A DNA stretch of 64,000 nucleotides. Source: Litorilituus lipolyticus (GTDB lineage: Bacteria; Pseudomonadota; Gammaproteobacteria; Enterobacterales; Alteromonadaceae). The stretch's first letter is position 1. Each line of letters starts with the position of its first letter. Both the position numbers and the translations under genes were made by a program. Below the pieces are notes generated by a model. The model saw only the letters and a program-made list of their open reading frames with translations, was not told the origin of the DNA and did no database searches. Below are positions 52,693-62,891 of the stretch, in pieces. Location: assembly GCF_006439335.1 (NCBI RefSeq), contig NZ_SAWY01000005.1, forward strand, positions 155,358 through 219,357, read 5' to 3'.

Positions 52693-52721
52693 ACTTGAAC
52701 TTGAACTTGAACTTGAACTTG
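52693..52721. repeat. Hexanucleotide tandem repeat (ACTTGA, 4.8 copies)
   Basis: ACTTGA repeated in phase, in the short gap after the 53-residue gene and before the 3' end of a lipoprotein gene. Such arrays can change copy number by slippage; no coding or promoter element clearly spans it. Confidence 0.85.
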
Positions 52722-52739
52722 CATTTTAGCTGTTGCTAA

Positions 52740-53114
52740 TTACTTCACTTGCCAATGCACTAATTTTTTATTGATAAAGTAAAAAGCGATTTTTTGCTCG
52801 TATTCAATAGGAGATATTGATGATTGCCTAAGAGAGACCTTATCATTATCCAAATTTGTTTTTGGGAGATACGCTTGCTTATGGCTAAATTCATAGACGG
52901 TATTTTTCATAGAGTCTGATGCAAGATATAGGGAAGGGAACTTTTCTTTAATTTCTTTTATATAGTCGCCCACTTGTACGGTTGACAATTCTTTTTTAAA
53001 TAATTGCTTTATTTTCGGTAACTCTGTTTTTGGATCAGAGATAATAGGAAGTTGCTTAGTACTAGAGCAAGCACAAAGTAATAATAAAAAAGCTGCAATA
53101 ATTAAATTTTTCAT
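52740..53114 (-). CDS. Small lipoprotein of unknown function
   Basis: A 124-residue lipoprotein with lipobox LCAC (Cys16 region). The mature part has a segment VQVGDYIKEIKEKFPS loosely like the small-protein SmpA/BamE-type fold and ends with a beta-rich stretch. I do not recognise a definite family. The start codon overlaps a palindromic ATGGGCCCAT (53113-53122), and no clear ribosome binding site is visible. Confidence 0.6.
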   Translation of the reverse strand: MKNLIIAAFLLLLCACSSTKQLPIISDPKTELPKIKQLFKKELSTVQVGDYIKEIKEKFPSLYLASDSMKNTVYEFSHKQAYLPKTNLDNDKVSLRQSSISPIEYEQKIAFYFINKKLVHWQVK

Positions 53115-53175
53115 GATGGGCCCATATTCTTAAGGTCTAAGTCATTATATAAGAATGGCTATTTTGACAGAGGTT

Positions 53176-53201
53176 TGTGCTTTATCTTTTGATAAAGCAC
53201 A
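53176..53201. other. 11-bp perfect hairpin in intergenic region
   Basis: TGTGCTTTATC-TTTT-GATAAAGCACA. It lies between the pseudopilin end and the lipoprotein start, with no T tract on either side. It is either a weak terminator or an mRNA stability element. Confidence 0.5.
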
Positions 53202-53319
53202 ATGAAAGACCATACAGAGGGAGGCGCATTGTTGCTAATAATGTAATTAGCTGATCTTCGGTGCTAAAGCCGTGTGAAAGGCGATGCAGCTTTATTAACT
53301 TTGAAGTATTAACAGATAG

Positions 53320-53904
53320 TTAACTACAATCGATATTGGCACCTGTTCTGTCTTGATGTCTGCCATCACCGTTAATATCTTCACTTAAGTAACTTCTGCC
53401 TGAAATTGTAATGGTTACACCGCGCGAGAGTTTGACTTTTCCTTTAGGGCAATAACTAAAGGTCGCAATATTATTGTTATTTGATAAGCCCGTTGCACTG
53501 TAGGTAATGTTGTTGTCTGCAAAGACAAGGTTATCGCCAGAGCTAATTGCCTCTTTTTGCTTTATTACTGTGCCATCAGCTGCAATAACACCGATATTGC
53601 CTAACCAATTGTTCGCGCCTGTACATGCATTGGCATTCATTGGGCAAACCGTTACGTTTTGTTCGGTATTGATGGCCATATTTCGTGCGGTCATGAGCAA
53701 TCGCTGCATTTCAGAAACTTCATTACCAACTCGCATTTTAACGATAAATTCACCCAAGTTAGGTAGAGCTATGGTAGTAATAATACCCGCGATAACAAGA
53801 GTTACCATAAACTCAATAAGGGTAAAACCAACAGTTTTCTTTTTTGCGGCACGAGAAAGGGAGGGAGTTACTGTGGTTAAATTTTTTAATTTGTCTGCTT
53901 GCAT
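53320..53904 (-). CDS. GspH/FimT family pseudopilin
   Basis: A 194-residue minor pilin. After a ~26-residue leader, GFTLIEFMVTLVIAGIITT is the type IV prepilin/pseudopilin cleavage site and hydrophobic helix. A FimT/GspH-type globular part follows (MQRLLMTARNMAINTEQNVTV, CPMNANACTG) and ends with INGDGRHQDRTG. It would be processed by PilD and inserted in a type IV pilus or type II secretion machine. A second, related pseudopilin gene lies upstream. No other pilus gene is in the window. Confidence 0.85.
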   Translation of the reverse strand: MQADKLKNLTTVTPSLSRAAKKKTVGFTLIEFMVTLVIAGIITTIALPNLGEFIVKMRVGNEVSEMQRLLMTARNMAINTEQNVTVCPMNANACTGANNWLGNIGVIAADGTVIKQKEAISSGDNLVFADNNITYSATGLSNNNNIATFSYCPKGKVKLSRGVTITISGRSYLSEDINGDGRHQDRTGANIDCS

Positions 53905-54001
53905 AGAAAGCTGCCTTGCTCGGTACTACTTATTAATATATCTTTATAGCACTTTCGCTTTATTCTTTCTAGTAGCTTAAAAAAACCTTAATGGTAATTG
54001 G

Positions 54002-54625
54002 TTATTCACAACTAAGTGCTTTATTATTTCTGGTTTCATCAATCATATCGTTGTTAATATCAGATGTGCTATAAAAACGCCCTGAACGCGCAACAACAAT
54101 ACCTCTAGACAATGTTGTAGGAAAATCTTTTGGGCAATAGCGAAAAGTCCCATTGCTTAAACCTGATAAATGGCCAGTTGGTTTATAAATCACTTTAGTT
54201 CGCCCTTTGCCATAAACTAATTTATCACCTAAGGTTATTGCTTCTTTCGTCGCTACTATTCTCTCGTTATCACTTTTATCAAATCGTTTATTGTTATTTA
54301 AATCGATAAAAACACTTATTTCTGCCTGCCAGTCAGTAGAGCAATCACCGCTGTTTGTAAGAGGGCACATAATGACATTATTATCGGTATTTATGGCATA
54401 GTTTCTAGTGGTTAATAGACTTCTTTGAAGCATAGATATTTCATTATTAACCCGCAGTTTAACTAAAAACTCATTTAAACTAGGCAATGCTACCGTAGTT
54501 AATATAGAAGCAATAGAAACAGAAGTTATTAATTCGAGTAAAGTAACCCCGAAATTAGCTTTTATTAAGCTACCTTTATTTAAGTGGTTTTGAGAAAGTT
54601 TTTTAGTGCGAGCAAGTCTAAGCAT
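54002..54625 (-). CDS. GspH/FimT family pseudopilin
   Basis: A 207-residue protein of the same family as its neighbour. The prepilin motif is GVTLLELITSVSIASILTT, followed by LQRSLLTTRNYAINTDNNVIMC and a globular part with several Cys (GDCSTDW, RYCPKD and the final SCE). The two genes share a layout and 97 bases of spacing, indicating a tandem duplication. It would act with type IV pili or the type II secretion pseudopilus. Confidence 0.85.
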   Translation of the reverse strand: MLRLARTKKLSQNHLNKGSLIKANFGVTLLELITSVSIASILTTVALPSLNEFLVKLRVNNEISMLQRSLLTTRNYAINTDNNVIMCPLTNSGDCSTDWQAEISVFIDLNNNKRFDKSDNERIVATKEAITLGDKLVYGKGRTKVIYKPTGHLSGLSNGTFRYCPKDFPTTLSRGIVVARSGRFYSTSDINNDMIDETRNNKALSCE

Positions 54626-54717
54626 ATAAAATCCATTTTATACAATATAACGTTCCTAAGTTAAGTTATAGTCAATAAAATGGATTATGCCAAGTCTGTT
54701 TATTTTACTTGTAAGTG

Positions 54718-55581
54718 CTAGTTATCATAGATAGTTGGGATCGCTTTTCTTTTATGCTGGGTCTTTAAATAAATACTGATAATATGCTGCTTAATATGAT
54801 CTTCTACGACTTTACCTTCAAGAAAGTCATCAAGTTGATCATAGCTAATCCCTAGAGCATCTTCATCTGTTTTTCCAGGCTCTAAATCTTCTAAATCTGC
54901 TGTAGGGGCTTTAGTGACTAAAATGCTTGGTGCACCTAAATAGCTTGCTAGCTCTCGGACTTGTCTTTTTGATAGACCAAATAAAGGGGCTAAATCACAC
55001 GCACCATCACCCCACTTAGTAAAAAATCCGGTAATATTTTCTGCGCTATGATCGGTACCAATAACTAATGCGCCTAGAATACCAGCAATATGGTATTGGC
55101 TAACCATACGTATTCTTGCTTTAACGTTACCTTTTGAGAAATCAATTTGACTTTCATTGGCTGTTAAAAGCCCTTCACTATCTAGAGCTTGTAAAACTTC
55201 AGCATGTACTCCGTCACTACCAGCTAATACATTAGTTGTTACCACTTTGCTTGGCTTGATGAAGCTTATAGCCTGTTGCGCATCGTCTTCATCTGCTTGA
55301 ACACTGTATGGTAATCTCACAGCAATGAATTTATAAGGCTCGTTATTTTCCTGTTCACTCTCTGCATTCAGTTCATCTATTGCTAACTGAGCTAAACGGC
55401 CACAAGTTGATGAATCGACACCGCCACTAATGCCCAAGACCAAATTTTTGAGTCCAGACTTTTTCAACTGTGATTTGATAAAGTCGACTCGTCTTTTAAT
55501 TTCAAAGTTAACATCAATTTTATTAAGTACTTTCATTTCTTTGATGATGCTGTGTTCATCAATTGTGCATGCTGAGGTCAT
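54718..55581 (-). CDS. nadE: NH3-dependent NAD+ synthetase
   Basis: A ~287-residue enzyme without the glutaminase domain, so it uses ammonia. [19 protein letters not shown] is the pyrophosphatase P-loop, with [19 protein letters not shown] and the closing [21 protein letters not shown] as further family signatures. It converts deamido-NAD to NAD. The ATG at 55581 has GGGAA upstream; a longer frame begins at 55629. It is divergent from glnB, a pairing that suggests joint nitrogen and NAD control. Confidence 0.92.
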   Translation of the reverse strand: MTSACTIDEHSIIKEMKVLNKIDVNFEIKRRVDFIKSQLKKSGLKNLVLGISGGVDSSTCGRLAQLAIDELNAESEQENNEPYKFIAVRLPYSVQADEDDAQQAISFIKPSKVVTTNVLAGSDGVHAEVLQALDSEGLLTANESQIDFSKGNVKARIRMVSQYHIAGILGALVIGTDHSAENITGFFTKWGDGACDLAPLFGLSKRQVRELASYLGAPSILVTKAPTADLEDLEPGKTDEDALGISYDQLDDFLEGKVVEDHIKQHIISIYLKTQHKRKAIPTIYDN

Positions 55582-55709
55582 GTCTATTCCCAAAAGAGGA
55601 TTAATAATAAGTCTTAGGTAGTTTACCAAAAATTATTATAAAATTGGATATTGCTAAAATACTTTAAACACGCTGTAATAATAGTAATTAACTAGCCACG
55701 AAAAGATAA

Positions 55710-56054
<345 letters not shown>

Positions 56055-56084
56055 AATTCCTTTTTAACCTCATTTCTTTTAGTG

Positions 56085-56111
56085 AAAAGCTGATCTTGTG
56101 TCAGCTTTTTT
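56085..56111 (+). terminator. Rho-independent terminator after glnB
   Basis: AAAAGCTGA-TCTTGTG-TCAGCTTTTTT stem-loop with a T tract. Confidence 0.85.
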
Positions 56112-56178
56112 TACATTATTGGCCGGCTTGATTTTTGAACGATTGTCAACTTTGTGATTATGTTAACAAAATTGGCTT

Positions 56179-56194
56179 TGGTGCAATTTATGCA
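56179..56194 (+). promoter_or_regulatory. Sigma-54-like promoter
   Basis: TGGTGC-AATTT-ATGCA places the invariant GG and GC of the -24/-12 consensus (TGGCAC-N5-TTGCA) at exact spacing, with three mismatches elsewhere. It lies 127-145 bases before the PEP-CTERM gene. Sigma-54 control of PEP-CTERM genes through PrsK/PrsR is established for the class; its use here is inference. Confidence 0.6.
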
Positions 56195-56323
56195 TTTATT
56201 TTATGTATTAATACAAACTAGCAAACTCTATTTTAGGGTCCGAAACAATTTTTAAGGCTTTATTGCTAACTAAAAGTGGCGTGATTTATTGCTTTTCTTA
56301 TTGAGTTTTATCGAGGGATTATG

Positions 56324-57325
56324 ATGAGATTTTTATTAAGTATATGTATTACGGTGTTAATGCTCTTTAGCCCATCAGTAACGGCAACAACATTATGTGC
56401 AGGTGATGAAGCATTTTCAGATGTGACTTTAACTACAATGCAGCTGGCTTCAGGCGGACCAACACTTGATCTGTCAGCTATTCCACCTCCTAATTCATCA
56501 TACGGTAGTAATGGAAGGGAGGCGACATCCTGTGAAGGTTTTTTTAGTGGAAATGATCAACCCTTACCTAGTGTTAACATTGGCCAATACCAGGATGGTT
56601 TACTAAATGGTCAACCTCAGAAAAAGGGTAATTCAGATGGAGCATTAAATCCTATCAATACTGTTTTTGATCCTCAGCATGATGGTGGAAGTAATTTAGC
56701 TTTTATTGAGTTGTCTGATTTACAAGACATCAGTGGTGTCGGTGGAATTGAAAGTGATGGGGTAAACGATCCAGGCTGGGTTTACCTTGGTAAGGATGAT
56801 GGTGGCTTAGGTGGTTTTGATTATGCTACAGCCGGTATGGGCCTTAAAAATGAAGAAGGAGAAGACATCAGTATTGATATTGCCACAATCCTAAATGTTC
56901 AATTTAGCTGTGCTGATAATACTTCTATCAATGGGGATAATTGTTCCATGGGGACTTGGTCCATTATGCCAGATGTTGATATTGTCGAAAAATTATTTCC
57001 TCTTTTTGGCAACGGTTTTTTTGATCATTTAGCCTTTATTTTTAAAGCAGGCCCTGAGTTTGTCGTTTATGACTTTAACTTTAATATCATTAAAAATGAA
57101 CTAGGCGGAGGTATTGATTTAACAGTTCCATATAATTTGTCAGGTAGCTTCGATATGAAAGATACCTTTGGCAAAACAGCAATATCTCATATTTCCGTTT
57201 GGGCGAGAGACCCTAGTTTGTTTACTGTTGTTACTGTTGTACCTGAACCAAATACTTATTGGTTGATTATGCTAGGTGGTGTGTTAGTTTATTTTCGTTG
57301 TCGCCAGAAACACTCTTTATTATAA
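56324..57325 (+). CDS. PEP-CTERM sorting domain protein
   Basis: A ~333-residue exported protein with a signal peptide (cleavage near TATT) and a C-terminal PEP-CTERM tail: VVPEPNTYW, a membrane helix and the basic FRCRQK end. The tail is cut by an exosortase and the protein is secreted or anchored, typically in EPS-rich biofilm or floc-forming marine bacteria. The middle is Gly/Asp-rich without a recognised domain. The ATG at 56324 is chosen because GAGGG lies six bases upstream (56321 also in frame). No exosortase gene is in the window. A terminator follows. Confidence 0.88.
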   Translation: MRFLLSICITVLMLFSPSVTATTLCAGDEAFSDVTLTTMQLASGGPTLDLSAIPPPNSSYGSNGREATSCEGFFSGNDQPLPSVNIGQYQDGLLNGQPQKKGNSDGALNPINTVFDPQHDGGSNLAFIELSDLQDISGVGGIESDGVNDPGWVYLGKDDGGLGGFDYATAGMGLKNEEGEDISIDIATILNVQFSCADNTSINGDNCSMGTWSIMPDVDIVEKLFPLFGNGFFDHLAFIFKAGPEFVVYDFNFNIIKNELGGGIDLTVPYNLSGSFDMKDTFGKTAISHISVWARDPSLFTVVTVVPEPNTYWLIMLGGVLVYFRCRQKHSLL

Positions 57326-57350
57326 ATAGAGTTTTTAAAAGTTAACCATT

Positions 57351-57383
57351 AAAAAACGCGAAGTTATTAGCTTCGCGTTTTTT
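57351..57383. terminator. Bidirectional rho-independent terminator
   Basis: AAAAAACGCGAAG / CTTCGCGTTTTTT stem-loop between the PEP-CTERM gene and bamD, which converge. Confidence 0.88.
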
Positions 57384-57406
57384 GTTTTAAAAGCTAACAA
57401 CTATTA

Positions 57407-58165
57407 TTAGTTAACTAGTTTGTTGCTTGGATAGTTTGCTGCTAACACTTGCAGTGCATTCTTCTTCATATCGTCTAATTCAAGTTTTTCATAGCACTCT
57501 ATCATTAATTCTAATGCTTGCTCTACTTCAACACTTGGCGAAAAGTATTCAACAACATATCGAGCTCGATTAGCAGCAGAGGCATAAGCATCACGTTTTA
57601 AGTAAAATTTAGCTACTGCAAGCTCATATTGGGCTAATCGTGATTTAACTTCAATCATTCTCATGCGAGCATCGGCAGCATATTTGCTATTTGGAAACTC
57701 AGTTACAATGCGTTTAAAGTCATCAAAAGCGCTACGAGAAGCACTTGGATCGCGATCTGATCTATCAATGCCTGCTAAATCTTGAAATAAATTATCTTCC
57801 GTTGATAAATTAATTAAGGCGCGCATGTAATACACATAATCAACATTCGAGTTGTTCGGGTTTAACCTAAGAAATCTATCAGCCAATGCGATACCTTGCG
57901 CACTATCACCGCTTTTATAATACGCGTAGATTAAATCTAACTGTACTTGGTGAGAAATTGGACCAAATGGAAATCGTGAGTCGATAGCACTTAAAATTTG
58001 AATTGCTTTTTGATATAAACCGCTATCTAAAGCAGAACGTGCATCAACAAACAAAGCTTGGGCTGATTTGTCAGGTACAACTTCTTCTTCTTTTTCTATT
58101 GAAGAACAGGCTGTTAAAGACAAAATGAGAAGGGTTAATATAATTTTTATAGTCAATTTTTCCAT
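57407..58165 (-). CDS. bamD: Outer membrane assembly lipoprotein BamD
   Basis: A 252-residue lipoprotein (lipobox LTAC). Five TPR-like repeats span the mature part, beginning SAQALFVDARSALDSGLYQKA, with FPFGPISHQVQLDLIYAYYKSGD and the closing VEYFSPSVEVEQALELMIECY. It is part of the BAM complex that folds outer-membrane barrels. The start at 58165 gives the usual ~245-250 residues; the frame opens further upstream without a good signal. Divergent from rluD, as in many Gammaproteobacteria. Confidence 0.92.
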   Translation of the reverse strand: MEKLTIKIILTLLILSLTACSSIEKEEEVVPDKSAQALFVDARSALDSGLYQKAIQILSAIDSRFPFGPISHQVQLDLIYAYYKSGDSAQGIALADRFLRLNPNNSNVDYVYYMRALINLSTEDNLFQDLAGIDRSDRDPSASRSAFDDFKRIVTEFPNSKYAADARMRMIEVKSRLAQYELAVAKFYLKRDAYASAANRARYVVEYFSPSVEVEQALELMIECYEKLELDDMKKNALQVLAANYPSNKLVN

Positions 58166-58374
58166 GAACTTTGTTATCACTACTTTGTTATTCGTTAAAA
58201 TTAATATCAAACCCAAACAGAAAAGGGTAAAATATAGCAATGCATTCTAACCTAGCATTCCAGCCTTGCACAGTGCAAATGACAATTTGATTGTCGATAG
58301 ACCATCTTTGCAATGAAGTATGGGGTTATATAAGGGTTAATCTAATCAATTAATGGTAAGTTAAAGAGAATTTA

Positions 58375-59349
58375 ATGTCTGAAATTATTCAACATAAAGA
58401 TAGTGTTCCTGAGTCGTGTTTAGGTAAGCGGTTAGACCAAACTCTTGCGCAAATGTTCCCCGATTATTCACGTTCTAGGCTAAAAGATTGGATACTCGCT
58501 GGTTGTGTCACCGTTAATGGCGAAGTATTAGATCGCCCAAGAGAGAAGATGTATGGTGGCGAAATCATTACAATTGATGCTCAGGTTGAGGCTGAAATAC
58601 GTTTTGAAGCACAAGATATTCCTTTAAATATTGTTTATGAAGATGATGACATTTTAGTAATCAATAAGCCTGCGGGTCTTGTTGTACATCCTGGTGCCGG
58701 TAATCCAGACGGTACTGTACTGAACGCATTATTACATCATTGTCCTGAATTAGAAGTAGTACCTCGAGCAGGTATAGTGCATCGTTTAGATAAAGATACT
58801 ACAGGCTTAATGGTTGTTGCTAAAACGATTGCGGCGCAAACTAATTTGGTTGAAGCTCTACAGTTAAGAGAAATAACCCGTGAATATGAAGCGGTAGCAA
58901 ATGGTATTATGACAGCAGGTGGTGTTGTTGATGAACCAATTGGGCGACATGCAACAAAACGAACACATATGGCGGTTACATTCTCTGGTAGACCGTCAGT
59001 GACTCATTATAGAGTAATGGAGAAGTATCGGTTACATACACGTTTAAGGTTGCGCTTAGAAACCGGGCGAACTCACCAAATACGTGTTCATATGTCTCAC
59101 ATTTCTCACCCTCTTGTTGGTGATCCTGTTTATGGCGGTAGACCTCGTCCTCCTAAAAATGCAACCCCGGAATTGCTTGACGTATTAAGGGGCTTTAAAA
59201 GACAAGCTCTCCACGCAGCGATGTTATCATTATTTCATCCGATAACGGGCGAACAAATGACTTGGCATGCTGAGCTACCAGAAGATTTTGTTGAATTAGT
59301 TAGTGTGCTACAACAAGATAATAAAAAGAATGCAGCAGAGGAATATTAA
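58375..59349 (+). CDS. rluD: 23S rRNA pseudouridine synthase RluD
   Basis: A 324-residue enzyme. An S4 RNA-binding domain (GKRLDQTLAQMFPDYSRSRL) is followed by the RluA-family catalytic domain; the catalytic Asp lies in HRLDKDTTG and the loop RTHQIRVHM follows. It modifies three uridines in helix 69 of 23S rRNA, which helps ribosome assembly and termination. The gene order rluD-pgeF-clpB is conserved in Gammaproteobacteria. It ends 28 bases before the next start. Confidence 0.94.
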   Translation: MSEIIQHKDSVPESCLGKRLDQTLAQMFPDYSRSRLKDWILAGCVTVNGEVLDRPREKMYGGEIITIDAQVEAEIRFEAQDIPLNIVYEDDDILVINKPAGLVVHPGAGNPDGTVLNALLHHCPELEVVPRAGIVHRLDKDTTGLMVVAKTIAAQTNLVEALQLREITREYEAVANGIMTAGGVVDEPIGRHATKRTHMAVTFSGRPSVTHYRVMEKYRLHTRLRLRLETGRTHQIRVHMSHISHPLVGDPVYGGRPRPPKNATPELLDVLRGFKRQALHAAMLSLFHPITGEQMTWHAELPEDFVELVSVLQQDNKKNAAEEY

Positions 59350-59377
59350 TGCGTAAGGATTGTTTTTAGATACAAAT

Positions 59378-60154
59378 ATGACAATGAATGGGATTCATTT
59401 TATTAATTGGCCAGAACAAAATGTTCTGGCTGCACAAACATCACGCATTCATCCTTTGCTTGATATTACTTGTAATAGTGATGCTTTAACTGACTTTCAA
59501 TCATTTAATCTTGGCCTACATGTAAATGACGATAGGCAGCTTGTTTTAAAGAATAGAAACACTTTAACTGAGATCCTTGCCCAACAAACTGTAAACCCAA
59601 ACTTGTCTATTCAATGGTTGAATCAAGTTCATAAAACTGATGTGGTCACAATTGACCATGTTTCTAATGACGTGATATCCGCAGATGCTTGCATCACTCG
59701 AAACAAAGATATCGCGTTAGCTATTATGACTGCTGATTGCTTGCCAATCTTACTTAGTTGTAAACAAGGCAATGAAATTGCTGCAATTCATGGTGGTTGG
59801 CGTCCTCTTGCTGGAAATATTATTGATAATACATTAAGGCAAATGCAGGCGTGTAATTCTGAGGTTATTGCTTGGTTAGGACCTTGTATTGGTAAGAAGG
59901 CCTTTGAAGTGGGCGTTGATGTATATTCTGCATTCATTACTCAATCAACAAATTTTCACTGTGCTTTTAAACCACTTTCTGATGAAAAGTACTTAGCTGA
60001 TCTACACAAGATTGCCAAGATTCAGTTACGCCAACTTGGCGTTACGCATATTATGCAACTGCCAGAATGTACTTATTCATTATCAAACAAATACTATTCA
60101 TACCGAAGAGAATCGGTAACTGGAAGAATGGCAACTCTTATTTCTAGAAAATAA
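59378..60154 (+). CDS. pgeF: Laccase-domain purine nucleoside phosphorylase / peptidoglycan editing factor
   Basis: A ~258-residue protein of the YfiH/PgeF family. The zinc-binding His and Cys residues are in NQVHKTDVV, ADCLPILL and IHGGWRPL, followed by GPCIGKKAFEVG. E. coli PgeF corrects peptidoglycan precursors containing D-serine-like residues, and homologues show purine-nucleoside phosphorylase activity. The start is not certain: ATGs lie at 59378 and 59384 and a TTG at 59360; the nearest AAGGA is at 59355. It lies in the rluD-pgeF-clpB block. Confidence 0.88.
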   Translation: MTMNGIHFINWPEQNVLAAQTSRIHPLLDITCNSDALTDFQSFNLGLHVNDDRQLVLKNRNTLTEILAQQTVNPNLSIQWLNQVHKTDVVTIDHVSNDVISADACITRNKDIALAIMTADCLPILLSCKQGNEIAAIHGGWRPLAGNIIDNTLRQMQACNSEVIAWLGPCIGKKAFEVGVDVYSAFITQSTNFHCAFKPLSDEKYLADLHKIAKIQLRQLGVTHIMQLPECTYSLSNKYYSYRRESVTGRMATLISRK

Positions 60155-60180
60155 CCTCATTAATTTTATTAATAAAACAC

Positions 60181-60206
60181 ATTGAAAAAATTTCTTTTAG
60201 CCATAT
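60181..60206 (+). promoter_or_regulatory. Sigma-32-like heat-shock promoter of clpB
   Basis: ATTGAAA (60181-60187) and GCCATAT (60200-60206) with a 12-base spacer match the CTTGAAA / CCCATNT consensus at 11-12 of the defined bases, 28 bases before the clpB ATG. clpB heat induction through sigma-32 is established in related bacteria. Confidence 0.72.
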
Positions 60207-60233
60207 AACATTACTATAGCTAGGAGAAATATT

Positions 60234-62804
60234 ATGCGTTTAGATCGTTTTACCCAATCTTTTCAAGAGTCTATTGCAGACGCACAATCGTTAGCCTTAG
60301 GCAAAGATCATCAATTCATTGAGCCGTTACATTTGATGATGGCATTACTAAATCAAAATGGAAACTCTATATTACCTTTGCTTAAGAGCGCAGGAATTGA
60401 TATTCGCTCACTGAGAACTCAGTTAGAAGAAGCGCTTAATGGTCTTGCTCAAGTACAAGGTTCTGGCGGCGATGTGCAGTTATCTGCTGCCTCAGGTCGT
60501 ATTTTTAATTTATGTGATAAACATGCCCAAAAAATGGGTGATAAATTCATTTCATCTGAAATATTTTTGTTAGCCGCAATTGAAGATAAAGGGGCGCTTG
60601 GCAAAATTTTAGCGTCGTTAGGTGCGACAGAGCAAAGGTTAAAATCAGCAATTGATCACATACGAGGTGGCCAAAAAGTTGAAGAACAAAACGCTGAAGA
60701 TGTGCGTCAAGCATTGCAAAAATACACCGTTGACCTTACTGAAAGAGCAGAACAAGGCAAACTAGACCCAGTCATTGGTCGAGATGATGAAATTCGACGT
60801 ACTTTACAAGTTTTACAGCGTAGAACTAAAAATAACCCCGTGTTAATCGGTCAGCCTGGTGTTGGGAAAACGGCAATCGTTGAAGGGTTGGCTCAACGTA
60901 TTGTTGATCATGAGGTACCAGAAGGTTTAAAAAATAAACGAGTGTTATCTTTAGATATGGGGGCACTTGTGGCAGGTGCAAAATATCGAGGAGAATTTGA
61001 GGAAAGACTCAAGGCGGTATTGAATGAACTAGCCCATGAAGAAGGTCAAGTCATCTTATTTATAGATGAACTTCATACTATGGTTGGTGCAGGTAAAACC
61101 GATGGGGCAATGGATGCAGGCAATATGCTAAAACCGGCACTTGCTCGCGGAGATCTACACTGTGTTGGGGCAACCACATTAGATGAGTACCGTCAATATA
61201 TTGAGAAAGATGCTGCATTAGAGCGTCGCTTTCAGAAAGTACTCGTCGATGAACCAAGCGTAGAAGATACTATTGCAATTTTACGTGGGTTAAAAGAGCG
61301 TTACGAATTACATCACTCAGTAAATATAACCGACCCAGCAATTGTTGCAGCAGCATCCCTTTCTCATCGTTATATAAGTGATAGACAACTTCCAGATAAA
61401 GCAATTGATTTAATTGATGAAGCTGCTTCAAGTATTCGTTTACAAATGGACTCTAAACCTGAAGATTTAGATCGATTAGAGCGTAAATTAATACAATTAA
61501 AACTTGAACAGAAAGCACTCGAGAAAGACTCTGATGATGCCTCAATAAAACGTTTAAGTTTAATCTCAGAACAAATAGCTTCAAACCAGCAAAAATATGA
61601 TGAACTTGATGAAATATGGACTACAGAAAAGGCAGCTTTATATGGTACACAAGCAATTAAAGAAGAGTTAGAACAAGCAAGGATTGAGCTTGAATCAGCA
61701 AGGCGAACTGGTGATTTAAATCGCATGTCGGAATTACAGTATGGAAAATTACCCGAGCTTGAAAAGCAACTTGACCTTGCAAGTCAAGCTGAAATGCAAG
61801 AAATGAGTCTATTAGCGAATAAAGTTACCGATATTGAAATTGCCGACGTGCTAAGTAGAGCAACAGGCATCCCTGTTGCTAAAATGCTCGAGCAAGAAAG
61901 AGATAAGTTACTCCATATGGAGCAAGAACTTCATAAGCGAGTTATCGGGCAAAGCGAAGCGGTGGGCTCAGTATCAAATGCCATACGCCGATCTCGAGCG
62001 GGGCTATCTGATCCAAATCAGCCCATAGGTTCATTTTTATTTCTTGGACCAACAGGTGTCGGTAAAACAGAGTTAACGAAAGCGCTTGCTTACTTTTTAT
62101 TTGATAGCGAAGATTCCTTAATTCGTGTAGATATGTCTGAGTTTATGGAGAAGCACTCAGTTGCTAGGCTAGTTGGAGCACCTCCAGGCTATGTTGGTTA
62201 TGAAGAAGGTGGTTACTTAACAGAAGCCGTGAGACGTAAGCCGTATTCCGTTATTTTACTTGATGAAGTGGAGAAGGCTCATCCCGACGTTTTCAATATT
62301 TTATTGCAAGTTTTAGATGATGGTCGACTAACTGATGGACAAGGCCGCACCGTAGACTTTAAAAACACTGTTATTATTATGACATCAAATATTGGCTCCG
62401 ATATTATTCAAGGGTTTGGTAGTGATAGCCAATATGAGCAAATGAAAGCAAGTGTGATGAATGAGCTAGGTCATCACTTTAAACCTGAGTTTATAAATAG
62501 GGTTGATGAGTCCGTTGTTTTTCATCCGCTAGTTAGTGAGCAAATAGAGAAAATTGCCGATATTCAACTACAATCACTTGCAAATAGATTGGCTGAACAA
62601 GAACTAACACTGGTTATCGCACCTGAGGCGTTAAGAAAAATAGCAGAAGCTGGTTTTGATCCTATTTTTGGCGCACGGCCACTTAAGCGGGCCATACAAC
62701 AGGAAGTTGAAAACCCATTAGCACAGAAACTACTAGCAAATGAATTTACAAAAGGCTCAATAATTAAGCTCCAGCTAGAAGGAGAAGTGCTTAGTTTTAG
62801 ATAG
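60234..62804 (+). CDS. clpB: ATP-dependent disaggregase ClpB
   Basis: An 856-residue AAA+ chaperone. The Clp_N domain (1-145) is followed by AAA-1 with Walker [14 protein letters not shown] and Walker [10 protein letters not shown], a coiled-coil M domain (~410-530) that distinguishes ClpB from ClpA/C, and AAA-2 with Walker [14 protein letters not shown] and Walker [12 protein letters not shown]. It works with DnaK to rescue aggregated proteins. TAGGAGAAATATT supplies a strong ribosome binding site. A heat-shock-like promoter precedes it and a terminator follows. Confidence 0.97.
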   Translation: MRLDRFTQSFQESIADAQSLALGKDHQFIEPLHLMMALLNQNGNSILPLLKSAGIDIRSLRTQLEEALNGLAQVQGSGGDVQLSAASGRIFNLCDKHAQKMGDKFISSEIFLLAAIEDKGALGKILASLGATEQRLKSAIDHIRGGQKVEEQNAEDVRQALQKYTVDLTERAEQGKLDPVIGRDDEIRRTLQVLQRRTKNNPVLIGQPGVGKTAIVEGLAQRIVDHEVPEGLKNKRVLSLDMGALVAGAKYRGEFEERLKAVLNELAHEEGQVILFIDELHTMVGAGKTDGAMDAGNMLKPALARGDLHCVGATTLDEYRQYIEKDAALERRFQKVLVDEPSVEDTIAILRGLKERYELHHSVNITDPAIVAAASLSHRYISDRQLPDKAIDLIDEAASSIRLQMDSKPEDLDRLERKLIQLKLEQKALEKDSDDASIKRLSLISEQIASNQQKYDELDEIWTTEKAALYGTQAIKEELEQARIELESARRTGDLNRMSELQYGKLPELEKQLDLASQAEMQEMSLLANKVTDIEIADVLSRATGIPVAKMLEQERDKLLHMEQELHKRVIGQSEAVGSVSNAIRRSRAGLSDPNQPIGSFLFLGPTGVGKTELTKALAYFLFDSEDSLIRVDMSEFMEKHSVARLVGAPPGYVGYEEGGYLTEAVRRKPYSVILLDEVEKAHPDVFNILLQVLDDGRLTDGQGRTVDFKNTVIIMTSNIGSDIIQGFGSDSQYEQMKASVMNELGHHFKPEFINRVDESVVFHPLVSEQIEKIADIQLQSLANRLAEQELTLVIAPEALRKIAEAGFDPIFGARPLKRAIQQEVENPLAQKLLANEFTKGSIIKLQLEGEVLSFR

Positions 62805-62820
62805 TATTCTGTATAAAATA

Positions 62821-62860
62821 AAAAAGCCTGATTTAATACAAATTAATCAGGCTCTTTTTT
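62821..62860 (+). terminator. Rho-independent terminator after clpB
   Basis: AGCCTGATT and AATCAGGCT (62825-62833 with 62845-62853), loop 11 bases, followed by CTTTTTT. Confidence 0.85.
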
Positions 62861-62891
62861 CTATGATGGAATGTTTATTATGCTAGTAAAC

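Noticed and set aside
53113..53122. Palindrome ATGGGCCCAT at the lipoprotein start
   Set aside because: A single 10-bp palindrome is not enough to call an operator.
56165..56185. Sigma-54 match using the earlier GG at 56174-56175
   Set aside because: The GG-to-GC distance is 8 bases, not the required 11; the match at 56179-56194 has exact spacing.
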